64,000 bases of DNA, taken from NCBI GenBank assembly GCA_932294295.1, contig OW028579.1:33615250-33679249 (forward strand), written 5' to 3'. This DNA comes from Alitta virens (lineage: Eukaryota; Annelida; Polychaeta; Phyllodocida; Nereididae). The notes beneath the pieces were generated by a model that worked only from the letters and a program-made list of their open reading frames with translations, did no database searches and was not told the DNA's origin. A program made the translations under genes and the position numbers. Below are positions 33,201 to 47,400 of this stretch, piece by piece (positions within the stretch are counted from its first letter, which is position 1; each line of letters starts with the position of its first letter).

Positions 33201-35399
33201 TGACCTTAAATCCCATCGATTTATTGGGAATCAATAGAAAGTGCTTCAGTCGTTAATACAGAATATCACTGGTTGACAATGGGTTCAGCATTGATCAGGC
33301 AACACTAACTGTCGTTCCATACTCTCTAATTGACCAAAAATCTTGAACCTGGAGTCCATCGACTGAAGCAGAGTCCCTCATCCAGGCCATGTTTATGATA
33401 TCGAATTAGGATATCGGCAGGATTTGCCTGTGCAATTTCCAGGTGCTGATAAATTTGGATGCCATAGTGTACTTTCGATTGATCCAAGTACATTAATTAA
33501 TTCGTTGAATCAATGTATCACCATGTGTTGTCAATATTTATAGTTGCAGTGAAAGGCAGTGATTAATTTTATGCCTGCCTTGAATTCCATTCACATTCTG
33601 ATGTAATGGTTCTCGTCAGTTGCAACAATTCTCCAAGAGCAGAAATTGAACTCCGGTCCCTGGGACTAAAAGCTAGAACGTTAACCATTGTACCAAAGAG
33701 TGACTCTCTGGTGCGAGGGAAACATTCTGCTCACACTAGGACCAATACAATACACTGACAACATGTATTACAATCAGGAAATTCCTTATACAAGTCTCTA
33801 AAGCTTGGTTGTGTTATGTGCCACAGCCTTTCACAATTTTGCAGATGCAGTGCCCCATCTGTAGTATAGAATTTTACTTTATTATTCCCCACCACACCGT
33901 ATGACATTAAAGCCTACAGTATGGGTGGAATTTTTACTTGCCTAAGCATAGACACCGAGTACAAGACACTACCAATTTAACATCTCATGCCAACGACAAA
34001 GAGCCAAATTCATAGAGTTGGAAACCAATCTCATAGACTTGGAAACTAAACTCCAGATGACGTCATGTGAATATAGGACTCTCATTGGCTAAAAGATTGC
34101 TTTGGCCAACGATAGTCCTGAATTCACATGACCTCCTCCGAAGTTTAAGTCCAAGAGATTGGTTTCCAACTCTAGGAGTTTGGCTGTAAGAGTTTCTTGG
34201 CCTTGAATCGATCCCAGGACCTGTCTTCAATAGAGCTGGCAAGGACCCCAACCAATAGGCGTGGTGGTGGTGGATTAGGGCTTTACGTCCTGTATTTCTG
34301 CACCTGATGGGCTAATTAGGACAGGCAGGGACATGGCCATGAGACAAAGGATGAAACAGCCATCCAACATAGGCTCGACTGGGAATTGAACCCGGGACCC
34401 AGCGGTTGGAAGCCCAGCACGCTACCACTGAGCTAGGCCTCCACCCAAAACCCAAACCAATAGGCCTTAGCTGATTAGTGAAAATGATCACACATCCTTC
34501 AGGTTTTGTCTGCTACCTGTGATTATGAAAAAAAAATGGTGTGTTAATATATTTTACATTTATCGTTTCAGCACCTGCATCTGTGACAATCTTTGGACAA
34601 AATGGTGTTAATTCCTGTAGTCAGCCTTGTAAGTACTGTTCTGCTAATTAACAGATAGTTCTTTTTTATGTATAATTCCTAAAAGTTCTCATATTGTCTA
34701 ATTGATGAATAATTTTACTGGATATGATCCATTTTCATTAAAATCACATACTGTCACACCTACGTGGTTCATTGATTGTAAGTTATTCTAATTGTATGTG
34801 TGGATATAGCATACTTGATGTTAATATTACCAAATTTGATTCTCAATATCTACAAATTTCCACCACTCAATTTTGGAAAATCCAGATGACATCATTCAGC
34901 ATGCTTCTGTAATGATTGTATGAATAGTTTTCAGGTGCCATAACATAGACTGTTGGTATCTATTATGCTCATGCAAATTTAATTCGTTTGTGTGCCTATC
35001 TTATAGTCATACAAACACCATACATCCTTGGTTGACGCCCAAAGAAGAATTGGTTTTTATTGAAGGCTGAATGAAAAACTTATTTTGGTTAATGCTGAGA
35101 GATATATATATTAAATTTTATTTACCGCAAAACATCAAAAAGATACATGTGTCACGAAAAAAAAAAAAAGATAAAAAATATAAAAAAAACAATCTACATA
35201 AACATAATTTAGTTACATATTAAAAACATCTATATGATAATTATGTACAACTATAAGCATATGAATAAAACAAGGCACCATCAGGGCAATTAGCAGGAAT
35301 CGATGCACAATAGAAGATTAATACTGAGTACAAATAAGCAGCAGAAATGGGTATTTACATATGTACAGATTTTATATCCAGTTATATTTTCTATTTTAG

Positions 35400-35430
<31 letters not shown>

Positions 35431-38400
35431 TTAAATAGCATATATATCATATGTATTTACACGTTCGACATGTCTAGAAGTGTCATGGAAAGAAGTCACC
35501 TTTATAGCTATGTATTTGCCTAACTGTTGTCATGCAAATTCACCAAATATTACCCTTTGGATAATAGTATTGAACCATAAACAGCTGTTCTCATATTTTA
35601 CTCTTGATGAATTCGTGATGAAATAGATCAAGTGTGTATTTAAATATGCCTGATAATTATTGGACAATAAAGTGACTAATTTGCTACCAGCTGTTGAACT
35701 GATAAGAATGATTCATAATTTAAACTCAATAGATATTTATTATTATCAGCTATTTTGATGTTGATTTGCCAAGATTTTGTTAAAAAAAATACGTATTGAA
35801 TTTTGTACTTTATTATCAAATCTTACGGTCATTGTACAGTGATCAGATACTATATTATGAGGTCTTACAATTAAATAAATGCATCGTGTGACTAGACACG
35901 AATATTAATAGTAATTTACCTAGATATAATATTTCACACAGTGATGTAATTTGTATGCATGTTACACTGCTTCAACCAATACTCCATACCAACAGTATTA
36001 TGATATTGACATTGATCAAAGTTGTTATTAACTAGCATTTGATGTGCAATATAGGATCGATGGCATTGCAATACTTTTAGATCAATAAAGCATTGACCAT
36101 TTCCATCTATGAATGTATGGAGCAAAGAACACTGATGCTTAAATCATTGAGTATCCATTGAATTATGATAGGCCTACACATATTTCCTGTACGAGGTTTT
36201 GCTCCTCCCAATACCAATGTGTGTGTACTGGTCATTGTCCAAATGTAAACATCCTGTCCTGTCTGTAGTATGCCATTTAAATCAAATTTAGATCGTTTAA
36301 AATCATGCATAAGCCCTTTCATAAATTTTTCCCCCGTATGTATATATATTTTAAAATTTAAGTCTTATGTGAGATATTTGTGCTTTTGTATGCTGTGATG
36401 AAATGTTGTGATGTGATGAAGAAAAAATAATCCTGACTGTCTTGTCACGCTGTCTGTCTAGCTGTCTAGCCTAGCTGTCTAGTCTAGCTGTCTAGTCTAG
36501 CTGCCTAGTCTGTCTAGTCTAGCTGTCTAGTATAGCTGTCTAGTCTAGCTGTCTAGTCTGTCTAGTCTAGCTGTCTAGTCTAGCTGCTTAGTCTGTCTAG
36601 TCTAGCTGTCTAGTCTAGCTGTCTAATCTAGCTGTCTAGTCTGTCTAGTCTAGCTGTCTAGTCTAGCTGTCTAGTCTAGCTGTCTAAGGCATCAAGATGG
36701 CGTCAGATAATACACTATAATAGAAGCTTATTTAGGTAAATATTGAAAGTACATCTTTGAAAACAATATAGAAATAGTGGATGGTGAGGAGACCAAAATT
36801 ACTGACGGGAAGCTAGTGATTTTGTGCGAGGCGTTGGGTAATCACCCTGTGTAACCACAACAGTACTGTAACGGAGGGTATTATCGACAGGGCAGGTATT
36901 ATCGACACTCACATTAGAATGTTAACAATTTTGTTAAAAAACTAAATTAAGTGTCGATGATACCCGCCCTGTCGATAATAACCTCCATTACGGTATATAA
37001 TAACATACTATATATGAATAAATTATAATCTCATGCTTAATATTTATCATCATTTTTTTCTGTTTTTATTTGTCATATCTTTGCTAGTTTCACTTTCACA
37101 TGACCAATATTGCCTACCAATATCAGGATTTATTGGTTCTGTCATGTGACGCCCTCTGTGCATGCTGATTGGCTAATATAATTAAGGTGTATAATATTTA
37201 CCTTTATTGTCTAATTTTCCAGTGACAGTTGGAGGACAGTTGTGCCATTTCCCTTTCACCTATTCAGGAGATGTCTACAATTCTTGCACATCCAGAAATA
37301 ACAATGGCACTTTATGGTGTTCACTGACAAAGGATTACAATGGATACTGGGACAATTGTGCTCGTAAGTTTTGAAATAATTAGCAAAATGGTTATTGGTT
37401 AACATGGTATGATAATTTGCATTTTCTTGTAGGATCATAGATTTATTTACCAATTGGTTATTTGGTTATCTCAAAAATATCATGTAAACAATAGTATCAT
37501 TTTTGAAATGATATATGTTATAATTAATGGTTTAATGCTTATTGTATGAGTATTGTGATTAAATTTTTAGTGTAAATAACAGCAATTTGCTGACAACAGC
37601 AAGCCTGATTCCATGTGAAAAAAAAACCCCATTGCACGTGTACTATTTTTCAATTAAGTGTAGGATCATCAATTTCTGCCATACTCACTTTGTGTGATAA
37701 TTTGCAATTTGGTATGGGATAATATATTTTTGGTAAAAATATCCCTTTCTTAGCTCAACTGTACATATCGAGGTGTAATGAATGTATATGCTTTAAACAA
37801 AAGTATCAACCTAATTAGGGTTCCTATATTATTATAAATTGCATTGCAATTGCAGCGACTAGTTGACTATACAGTGCAGGCGTAATTCTGTGTGATAATT
37901 TGCAATTTAGCGTAGGATCATACATTTTTGCTAGCCTTATGTTGTGTGATATATGCAATTCGGTACTGGTTATTATAATATATTTTTGGTTTAACAGTTC
38001 CTGTCAGAGTGTATTGTATTAAATGCAAATACTTTATATTTTCTCTGCATGACAGACTGCTCCCAGGATGGGAAAATCCAAAATACGTGCAGAGGTAAAC
38101 CTATATATATACATGGCCAATTGTGCCAAGTGCATGGTTTTTGCCTCATTATAATTAGCTAAAAACAATGCATTTTCCATGCGTTTATCCTTCTCATAAT
38201 ATACTCATGGAAAACGCATGTGGCACATTTGGCCATGTATATATCGATTAATATTATTACATGTGTAATGTAACGATTATTTTCATAAACCAATTTCACC
38301 TAGCAAATAAAATTTTGATTTGATAAATGCTTTTTTGAATTTTCAAACAGAAAGGACATCCGATGGGAATGCTGGTGGCTCCCTCTGTGCAATTCCCTTT

Positions 38401-41400
38401 GTTTATAATGGTCGCCTCTATAAAGGGTGCACGGGGGCAAATCATGATAGGTCATGGTGCTCTACCACCCCGATCTATGCAGGCTCATGGGGGAACTGTA
38501 TAGGTATGTAATTTTAAATTTGCTTGTATGCTTATTTACCAGAAAAAGAATAAATGCCTATAAATCGAGCTGGAACAGATAACAGATATTAAAGGCGCAC
38601 TGTCGGTCAAATTTGCACATTAAAATAACAATATTAATACTGCCTTCTTGTCTCATGATATTTTCACCATTACGAACCCACTTTAGCACAACAATTTAGT
38701 TTTATTTTCAATAAATATATAATATAAATATTAGTTTTTCATGCCATCAAAAACTCAATATGTAAACAAACCCAGTGATGACGTCACAATACTGAACAAT
38801 GGTGATGATGTCATTTCCATTGTGTTTTCAATGTTTTGGTCTGGATTATCTCTTAATGTATAATTTTTTTTTAAGTAATTAATGTCTTATAAAATCATTA
38901 GTTCACACAAATTTAGTGTGCTTTGATTAATAAAGGTAATTTTCAGTTTGATAGCATCTTAGAAAATTGCAAATTTGACAGACAGTGCAACTTTAATATT
39001 GCAAAAATATGTGGAGTTACAAAAAGTGATACAGTGGTTACATTTAAAAATTTACCTGTGTATTAAAGTAACATTGAAATTATGAAAAAGTTGAATAAAA
39101 TTATCTTTATACTAAAAAAAGAGTTGTATTTGTAAAACTTTCAACAATCTGGAATCATAATTGAAAATGGTTTTGGAATTTCTACTGTTGGTTATTGTTG
39201 AAAATAAATTTATTGCTGTACTACATACCCTTAATGAAACTTACTGCACTTCAAAATTGATAAATTCGATATCATTCACACTGATGTGAGGTCCTGTCTC
39301 TTATTATATACATTGTACCGAACTGGTACCTAGTCCTTCAATAATTATAAATTACTTCACTAGAGCCATTTAAGAAGAGCCTAAAGATTCATTTATTATT
39401 TATTGAAGGCAGCATTTGACATCTGAACTCGGACAGTGTTTTATTGACTGTGTTTTATCATTTTTTGTAACTTTATATTTTATATCTACTATATCTATTA
39501 TTTTGTAAAGTGCACTAGAATGGATTTTATTCAGATAATGCACTATAACTATCTAATAAAATAATAATAATAATAAATATTGTGCATTTTAAATGTATGC
39601 AGTATGCATTTTATGTCAATGTGACATGACTCTTGTCATGATGAGGACGAATATAGATAATTCTGATTATTATTCTTCAGTTGTTTGAAAATTGAAACAA
39701 TGGTGATATATATAAAGAAATATTATTTCACATTACTTAGACATAGAGAATGACAAACTGACAAACAATGCATTACATTTATGTATCAAGAATATTCATC
39801 TTTTCTTTTTTTTAGGCTGCTTTGGCGTTTCTGCACAGGCCAGTGTCTGTTATGGTAAATATTAAATTTTTAACTTAATTCGAAGTTGAACAATGAATTA
39901 AACTTCGGCAGCAAATTTTCACGTATTGAAAATTTAGGTTGGTAAAATCAATAAAACAAATGCACACAAAAGAAGTTGTAGTCATTTGTTCATGACTATA
40001 ATTGGAGTCAATTCAAGTCAGTTTATTTTAATCAAAGCATGTAGTTTGGAAACCAGCATGTCAAATTGATTGATGCAATGTAATGATAAATTAAATTACT
40101 AATCAAGAAAAAAGATAGGAAATTTAGCAATAATTATAATAGTACTTGTAAGGTATATTACAACAACAATTCATGTGCCTTGGGCCCTTCGCAGAGTACA
40201 TTTTCTATCCTTGTATATTATTTATTTAATTCATTGTAGAGTGGTTACATGACCATGCCACCCTTTCAATAGTACTTGATAAAAATATAAATAAATTTAT
40301 TGAAAGGGTGGCACGGTCAGCATGAGCTGTTTTTCATTTAGGCCCTTACATGGCTAAATGTGCTAAGTGCGTTTTCCATGCCTATGGATAAACGCATGGA
40401 AAACGCATGGTTTTCACCTCATTTTAATTAGGCAGAAACCATGCATTTTCTATGCGTTTATTCTTCTCACGGAAAACGCACGTGGCGCATTTGGCCATGT
40501 AGCAATAACAAAGACAAACAAAAAGTAGTAATATTTTTCTATAATTTTGACAGCTCGTAAATCGGATGGGAACGAGTATCAGTGCCAGTTTCCTTTTGAA
40601 TATAAAGGCAACTGGTATGACGCGTGCACAACTGATAAACATGACAGACCTTGGTGCTCTTTTACCCTGTTTTATGCACAACAATGGGGAGACTGCATAG
40701 GTGAGTTTACCATGATTTCCATAAATTATTAATGTATTATTTATTTATCGAAAATATTTTTTAATCTGCAGGAGCTGTTTTTCATTGAGGCCCCTTTGTA
40801 TTAAAATAGACAAACTGTAACAATGAAAAGTGTATTTAAAAACAGTGTACATAAATATCATAAGTTATATATTTTATAGTCTTATGATTCATAACAATAT
40901 AAAATATATACAATATATACAACTTTATGTGAACATTCTGTATTGCCAGTGGCTTTGACCAACCTGGCATGCCAATAATAATATCATTGTCAGTGGTTTA
41001 GTCCAATCTAAAAGAAACTTGATATAATGTATTGATATGCCACTCATTTTAACACATGGTTTTAAAGTAATATTTATTATATCCCACTTAGGAGGGAGTT
41101 AACTAATGAGTCATTCCATGCCAAATCACCTGAAATCTCAAGATCTTCCCGGGTGACCATCTCAGATTTTGATGAATTTGTTTTCTAGGAACCTAACATA
41201 AATGATGACCTCATGCAAAATTTTAGGACCTAGCTCCTAGTGGTTTTTGAGATATGAATTTTTAAAATCTGGAGTTTTGCTCCTAGTTTGTATTGCATGT
41301 GCTCATTGTGACAATTTTCCATTATTGGAGAGCTATACTACAGTAATGGATGGATTTATTGGGCAAAGAAAATTCATCTGATGAGTTATTGCTGCAAAGT

Positions 41401-44400
41401 TATTGTATATTTTGGAAAAATGACAAAAAAGCTAGGGTAGCACTAGTCATGACATGACTAGTGAACAATATCGAATTTATCACATAAATATAGAAGTGGC
41501 TAGTACGAGAGAACTTTATTATATATATAGATTTTATTGACATGTAAAATATCATAAGTGATACATATGTCATTCAGTTAAAAGATAACATGAAAGAGAC
41601 ATTAATGTAAATACAGAAAACCATAAAATTTCAATAATCAAGGTTCCAGCCACCAAGTTAACAATTAATACGTGTTTAAAATCCACATACACAATAGAAA
41701 AAATACAAGCCGCTAATAAAAACATTTCACTCTTAAAGTCCAAAACATGACAAGCACATCATAACTAATAAACTAATAAACTAAATTAATAACTGTGTGG
41801 ATACAGGAGATGGTTTTCTCTACACATCGGCTTGAAGGAGAAACTTTCCTAAACTATTTAATAACTCAGGTTCCTTGTTTGTCATTATTGCTGTAAACTT
41901 AGTTATATCATCTAGAGACAAGAAGTTGTTAATAAATTTAGTTGCATTCAAAAAAAGGTTAACAGGGTATTGCTCATTACCAGGACAGACAATCAAACAG
42001 TGAATTTTGTCTTCTACAAAGTTTAACGTACACTTTTCACATATTCTATTTGGAGCAGGAATTATTGGTTTATGGTGTCGCCTGTTTCAATCTTCAGGCT
42101 ATGTGAACTTGTACTAAATCTAGCTATTTTAGTTAACACTTTGCGAATTTGTTGCAATTCAAGATAAGGTTCTATTCTACAATCAGTTTTAAATAGTTTA
42201 TATGTCCTAAGTTTTGGTTGTTGTGAACTGTCATTTATTGCATTTATAAGTCGCTCATGTTCGGCTTCATAGAGTCTTAGTTTCACTGTGTTAGAGATAT
42301 TATCAATGTCAAAGTTTCTGAGGTTACTAATATCATATTCAATGTTGCAGTTATTTAATACATGACACACTTTACTGAACCAGTTATTTCCATTTACTGC
42401 ATTCACATAAATTTCCTTCTGAAAATTTAAACATTTCTTAAGTAAACTGTCATCAGGTGCTCTTTCCAATCTTATCCAGTAATTCACCATTCTAATTTTC
42501 TGTCTGACATGCAATGGGAATCTACCTGTTTCACCATAGACTGCTAAAGATGGTGTTTGTTTTCTAACTCCTAATATGTTTTTAAGATATGCAAGTTGCA
42601 AATTTTCTAATTCAGGCATAGATTTTTCACTTGTCCATATTTCACTATTGTACTCCAGGATAGGTAAAATATAGGTATCAAACATTCGAAGAGATAGCAT
42701 GGGATCGATTTTTCCTAATGCTTGTTTTGAATCACCTTGCAGTGCAAAGAGCGCTTTATGAGCTTGTGTTGAGAGGTATTCCGTCATCTTGCTATGTATT
42801 CTACGCTTATTAGTAAGCATATGGCCAAGATATTTGAAGCTGTCAACATTTACTAGTTTTTCCCCATTACAGAAGAAGGTGCTTATTGCTTTGTTACCAA
42901 TCTGCATCATTATTAATCATGTCAAAATAAAGCAGTTTTCTCCCCATTTTCTGGACTGAACAACATCGAACGTTGCAATAATATGTATGAAATGTTTTGT
43001 AGGTAGAAGTGTACAAACATAGTTTGAAAGGAGTATGGCAGCACAAATAATTCATACTAGACTTGCTCTAATATATTGAATCATGAATGTTCAACTGATA
43101 GTTTGCTGTGTCCTATTCCAGATTGTGGTAACACCATCAATTTAGCACCGCAACGTGGTAGTACCAGACCACCAACTACCAGACCTACCATCGCCCCAAA
43201 GATAACCACAAGACCAACCTACTTACCGCAAGTAATCTCTAGCACCCTTAAATCAACCGCTCTGACAACCAATATTGCCCCAAGCACTCTCACACCGCTG
43301 TATGTGTCAACTATAGTTACTCTGCCCAATGCTTTTGATGTCAAAACAACAATACAACCACCGACGAGAGCCACGTTGCCGCCCCAAACAACAACAACAG
43401 TGACAACCAATCCAACCACCACAGCTAAGTCAACATCGACAACAACAGAAAGGACAACCACAACAACTACCCAGCCAACCTCAACAACAACAACAATGAC
43501 AACAACAACAACTACACAACCAACTTCTTCAACAACTACAAAAACAACATCCACAACCTTATCTACACTATCCACAACATCGTCCACCGCATCGACAACA
43601 TCATCCACAACAACGACGACGCCTACTCCAATATCATGTCGAGGTGAGGATCAATGCTGATGATGATTTTATTTCCATGCGAAATGATGCAATTATTATT
43701 ATTCTAAATGTTTCTAAACAAGTACACATGTCTACCATAAAGACAGATGAAGTACTTTACAATCATCATAATGGTCAATAAGGTGGTAATTTTAGTTAAG
43801 TGCCTTGACAATATTGATAATCACAGAGGCACCAAAATTAGAACCACTCCATTATGGAATTGTCGTTACATCTGGAGCTATCTTGCATGGTATAATTGAG
43901 TTCAATTTCATTTGCGACTAAGTTTTTTTGTATATACAGTAATAAGTATCTACAGAAACCCCAGATAGAATGCCACATCAGCACAAAGTTTAACAGTGGT
44001 TGGCTCATTCAGTCCAGCGTTGGCCGAAACCGGCACATTTGGAGTAAATATTGGCCCGAATTGAATCAATTTATTCAACTTCACAATCTTCTTCTTTTTT
44101 CTTCATAATTATCATGTGCGCAATATTGTAAAATTATTTTCGTTGTACCCAATGCCGGATTGATAGGAATATTCTTTTTCTGGTGAATAAACATACAAAC
44201 AAAATGGACATGCGACATCGGAATGGCTCGATGGCGAATTAATGCTGATGCGGTATTGGTAAAATATAATCTTGTGCAATGATGATAAAAATTTTAATTG
44301 TAGAATATACATCCGGTGGAACAGCCAATGGAGCGCAGTGTTTTTTCCCATTTTCCTACAAGGGAGTAACATATTACTCGTGTACCAGAGAAGACTTTCA

Positions 44401-47400
44401 AATGGCTGGATCGTGGTGTTCAACTTCTCCAGTTTATCAGGGTTACTGGGGCAAATGCATAGGTAACACCTCTATTATACTTGAATGTACTTTGGTTGGA
44501 GAATTTGATAAGATATTTTATCTTCCCGAGCCTCATTCGAAACCTAGTTTAAGTAAATTAACTACTAAATCTGAAATGAATAGGTGCCTTAGAAGGATAG
44601 ACATTTATTGTTTCAAATATAAGAATGTATTGGGAGTTTTGGATAAGTTATAATTCTTAAATTGCATTTTAGGTTGTGCTGAACCAGAAAGAGCCCCCTG
44701 TAATGGTAAGTTGCGATCAAATATTAATTTAAATGCAGTAATTATATAACGTTTATGGCAGCTTAAATGTCGAAGCAAGCTAAATTTAACAGTGATAAAA
44801 TACCAAATCCCAGTCTAGTTATTGCAAAGTTTACATACTGGACTTATTCACCAATTTATCAATAGGATAGAGTATATCTGTAAACATGCAATTGATCCAA
44901 TTAAACAGAACTTCAGGTTCAATTTCATTCAATTTCACTCTATCTCTAGTGAGCATTCAGTTTCTCAGATTTTATCGATCAGTGGTGTTCTGTTGCCGGC
45001 CACAAATGTTCTTGTGGTGCCTATACTGATCGTTATGTCTGTTGAGGCAAACTGGTCTTCGTGAATAATTTACGTGTCATTTGACAAAGTTTGTTTGGTT
45101 GGCCTGGGCAGTATGAACTATATGTATTCAGTAGCTATATGTTTATTGACAGTGCATGCCACTGTTCTAGTAGTGGTGGGTGGTGGATTAAGGCTTTATG
45201 TCCTGTATTTCTGCACTTATTGGGCTAATTAGGACAGGCAGGGACCATGGCAATGAGAGGAAGGATGAAACAGCCATCCAACTTAGGGACCCAGTGGTTT
45301 GAAGCCCAGGGCGCTACCACTGAGCTAGGCCCCCACTCTTCCCCCTGTTCTAGCAGCAAACATACTTAGTAGCATCGAAAAGGTTAAATAAGGCAATGTG
45401 TGGTCAAAGAAATCTTCTGGCTAGAGTTTGGTTTATAACTATCGCATGATATTATCGTTATTTTAGCTCTCGCATCTGTTGGTTAAGTTAACCACCTAAT
45501 AGTATATTTATTCGATAGTTTTGGTCTGCATTTTTACTTTAAAGGTAAATTAGTTTTTAAGAATTAAATCATGTCCCCATTCTTATCCTCATTTTACCAG
45601 GCTTGATAACCTGTGTTTTGGTTAGATTATTGCTTAATAGTTTCTTGCTTGCTGACATTATTTCTAAGTTAATAAGATAAAGATAAGATAAGATAACTTT
45701 ATTTAATAATCAATGCCCATACATTGTGCAGGATACAGTCTCTTCAGATTTGTAATGGAAAATAATTATCGATTTAATTGACAGTTTCTTGCTAAAACGT
45801 GACTACGCTTCAGGCCCAGTAGCATTGATACATTTAACATTGAACAAATAGTAGCGGTTAACGGTATTAAAATTCGATATTATGACGAATGCATTGTAAT
45901 TACTGTACATCTTACAGAATACACAGTGAATGTAGTGGGAGGAGGAGAGGAGGGCTCCCAGTGCCATTTTCCTTTCACTTATAAAGATGTGACTTACTTC
46001 AAATGCACACTGGTGGACGATGACAGAACCTGGTGCTCACTCGATGCCTTTTACCAAGGGAAATATGGCTACTGTAATGGTAGGTCAATCAATCGGTCAA
46101 TAGGGCTAGGTCAGTTCTCGTGTGACCTTGTACTGGATAATTACCAAAACAATACATGACGTCACTACAGCCCAATTGTTGATGACGTTACTAGTATTGT
46201 ACAGTGATTGCGTCAAGTGGTACTTCCGGGTGAAAAGGGCACACCAGAGCTAGCCAGCTCTATCGATTAGTCAATCAATCAGTCAATCAGTCAATCAGTC
46301 AATCAGTCAATCAGTCAATCATAAGGCCAATCATTCCGTCAGACAACCATTCTATTACAGCCAAAATCATACACCCGGAACCTTACTTCAAAGGATATCA
46401 AGTAAATCCAAGACTCCCATTGGCTAAGGTATTCGTTTACCCACCAATGGGAGTCCTGGATGCAAATGACGTCATCTGGAGTTTAGGTTCCAAAACTATG
46501 AAATTGGCTGTAACCTCTCAACATATTGAGTTAAAATTGTACTACAATGACTATATGGATATAATCTAGCATAGAAGCATCTAAAGTTCTATTAACAAAC
46601 TTCCTATCCAATCCTAAGCGGTTTATTTTGCAATATTATTCCAAATCGGCCCATCATAGTTACCATTATTATTTAATACATATTATTGATGAAGGTACTC
46701 ACATTCCATCTTTTATGGCATTATTCAAGCGGGATATGATATTGATCAGCTAATTTGATATGCACATGAATTCCAGTACTAAAATTGTTTTTATAATGGC
46801 AGGTTGCACTCCTCCGACCACAACAGAAACCCCGGTTACTACAACGGCTGTGATTACCAATGGTGGTGAGATTTATCTTAATTATTCATTCATAATATTT
46901 CGAAAATTTCATTGCAGCAAGAGGTTTTCCTCATTCTGGAGACCTTTTGATATCAAAGTCAGTCAAAATAGCTTTATTTATATTTTTATTTCATTTTACA
47001 TTTCTATTTGTTTTTCTTGTAATTAGGATTAAATGAAAAAAATAAAATTCTGAGAATAACATATAATAATTGTGTTATACAGTATGCAGAAATGAATACA
47101 ATTCCAAGTATTCAGTATAGAATAATAAAGACAATATAATGCAACCACACCTGCTTTTTGGGATGAGTATAATTGTATCAATAAATGATCATGAATTTCA
47201 TGGATTTTCAGCACTGATACCATAGTAATTTTTTTTCATTTTTTTAAACCACAATTAACCCTGCTGTTGAGATGACATCTGGGAACTTCATATTTAGATC
47301 TAAAAATACTTGGTACTTTTTTCAGCCTCAGAATGTGGTGTGAGATATTTTTCTACATCGCAAAGCCAGCCGGCCATCGTCGGAGGCCAGGAGAGTCAGC

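Noticed and set aside
43219..43608. 129-codon Val/Asp-rich frame on the minus strand
   Set aside because: Antisense shadow of the Thr-codon-rich mucin-like exon.
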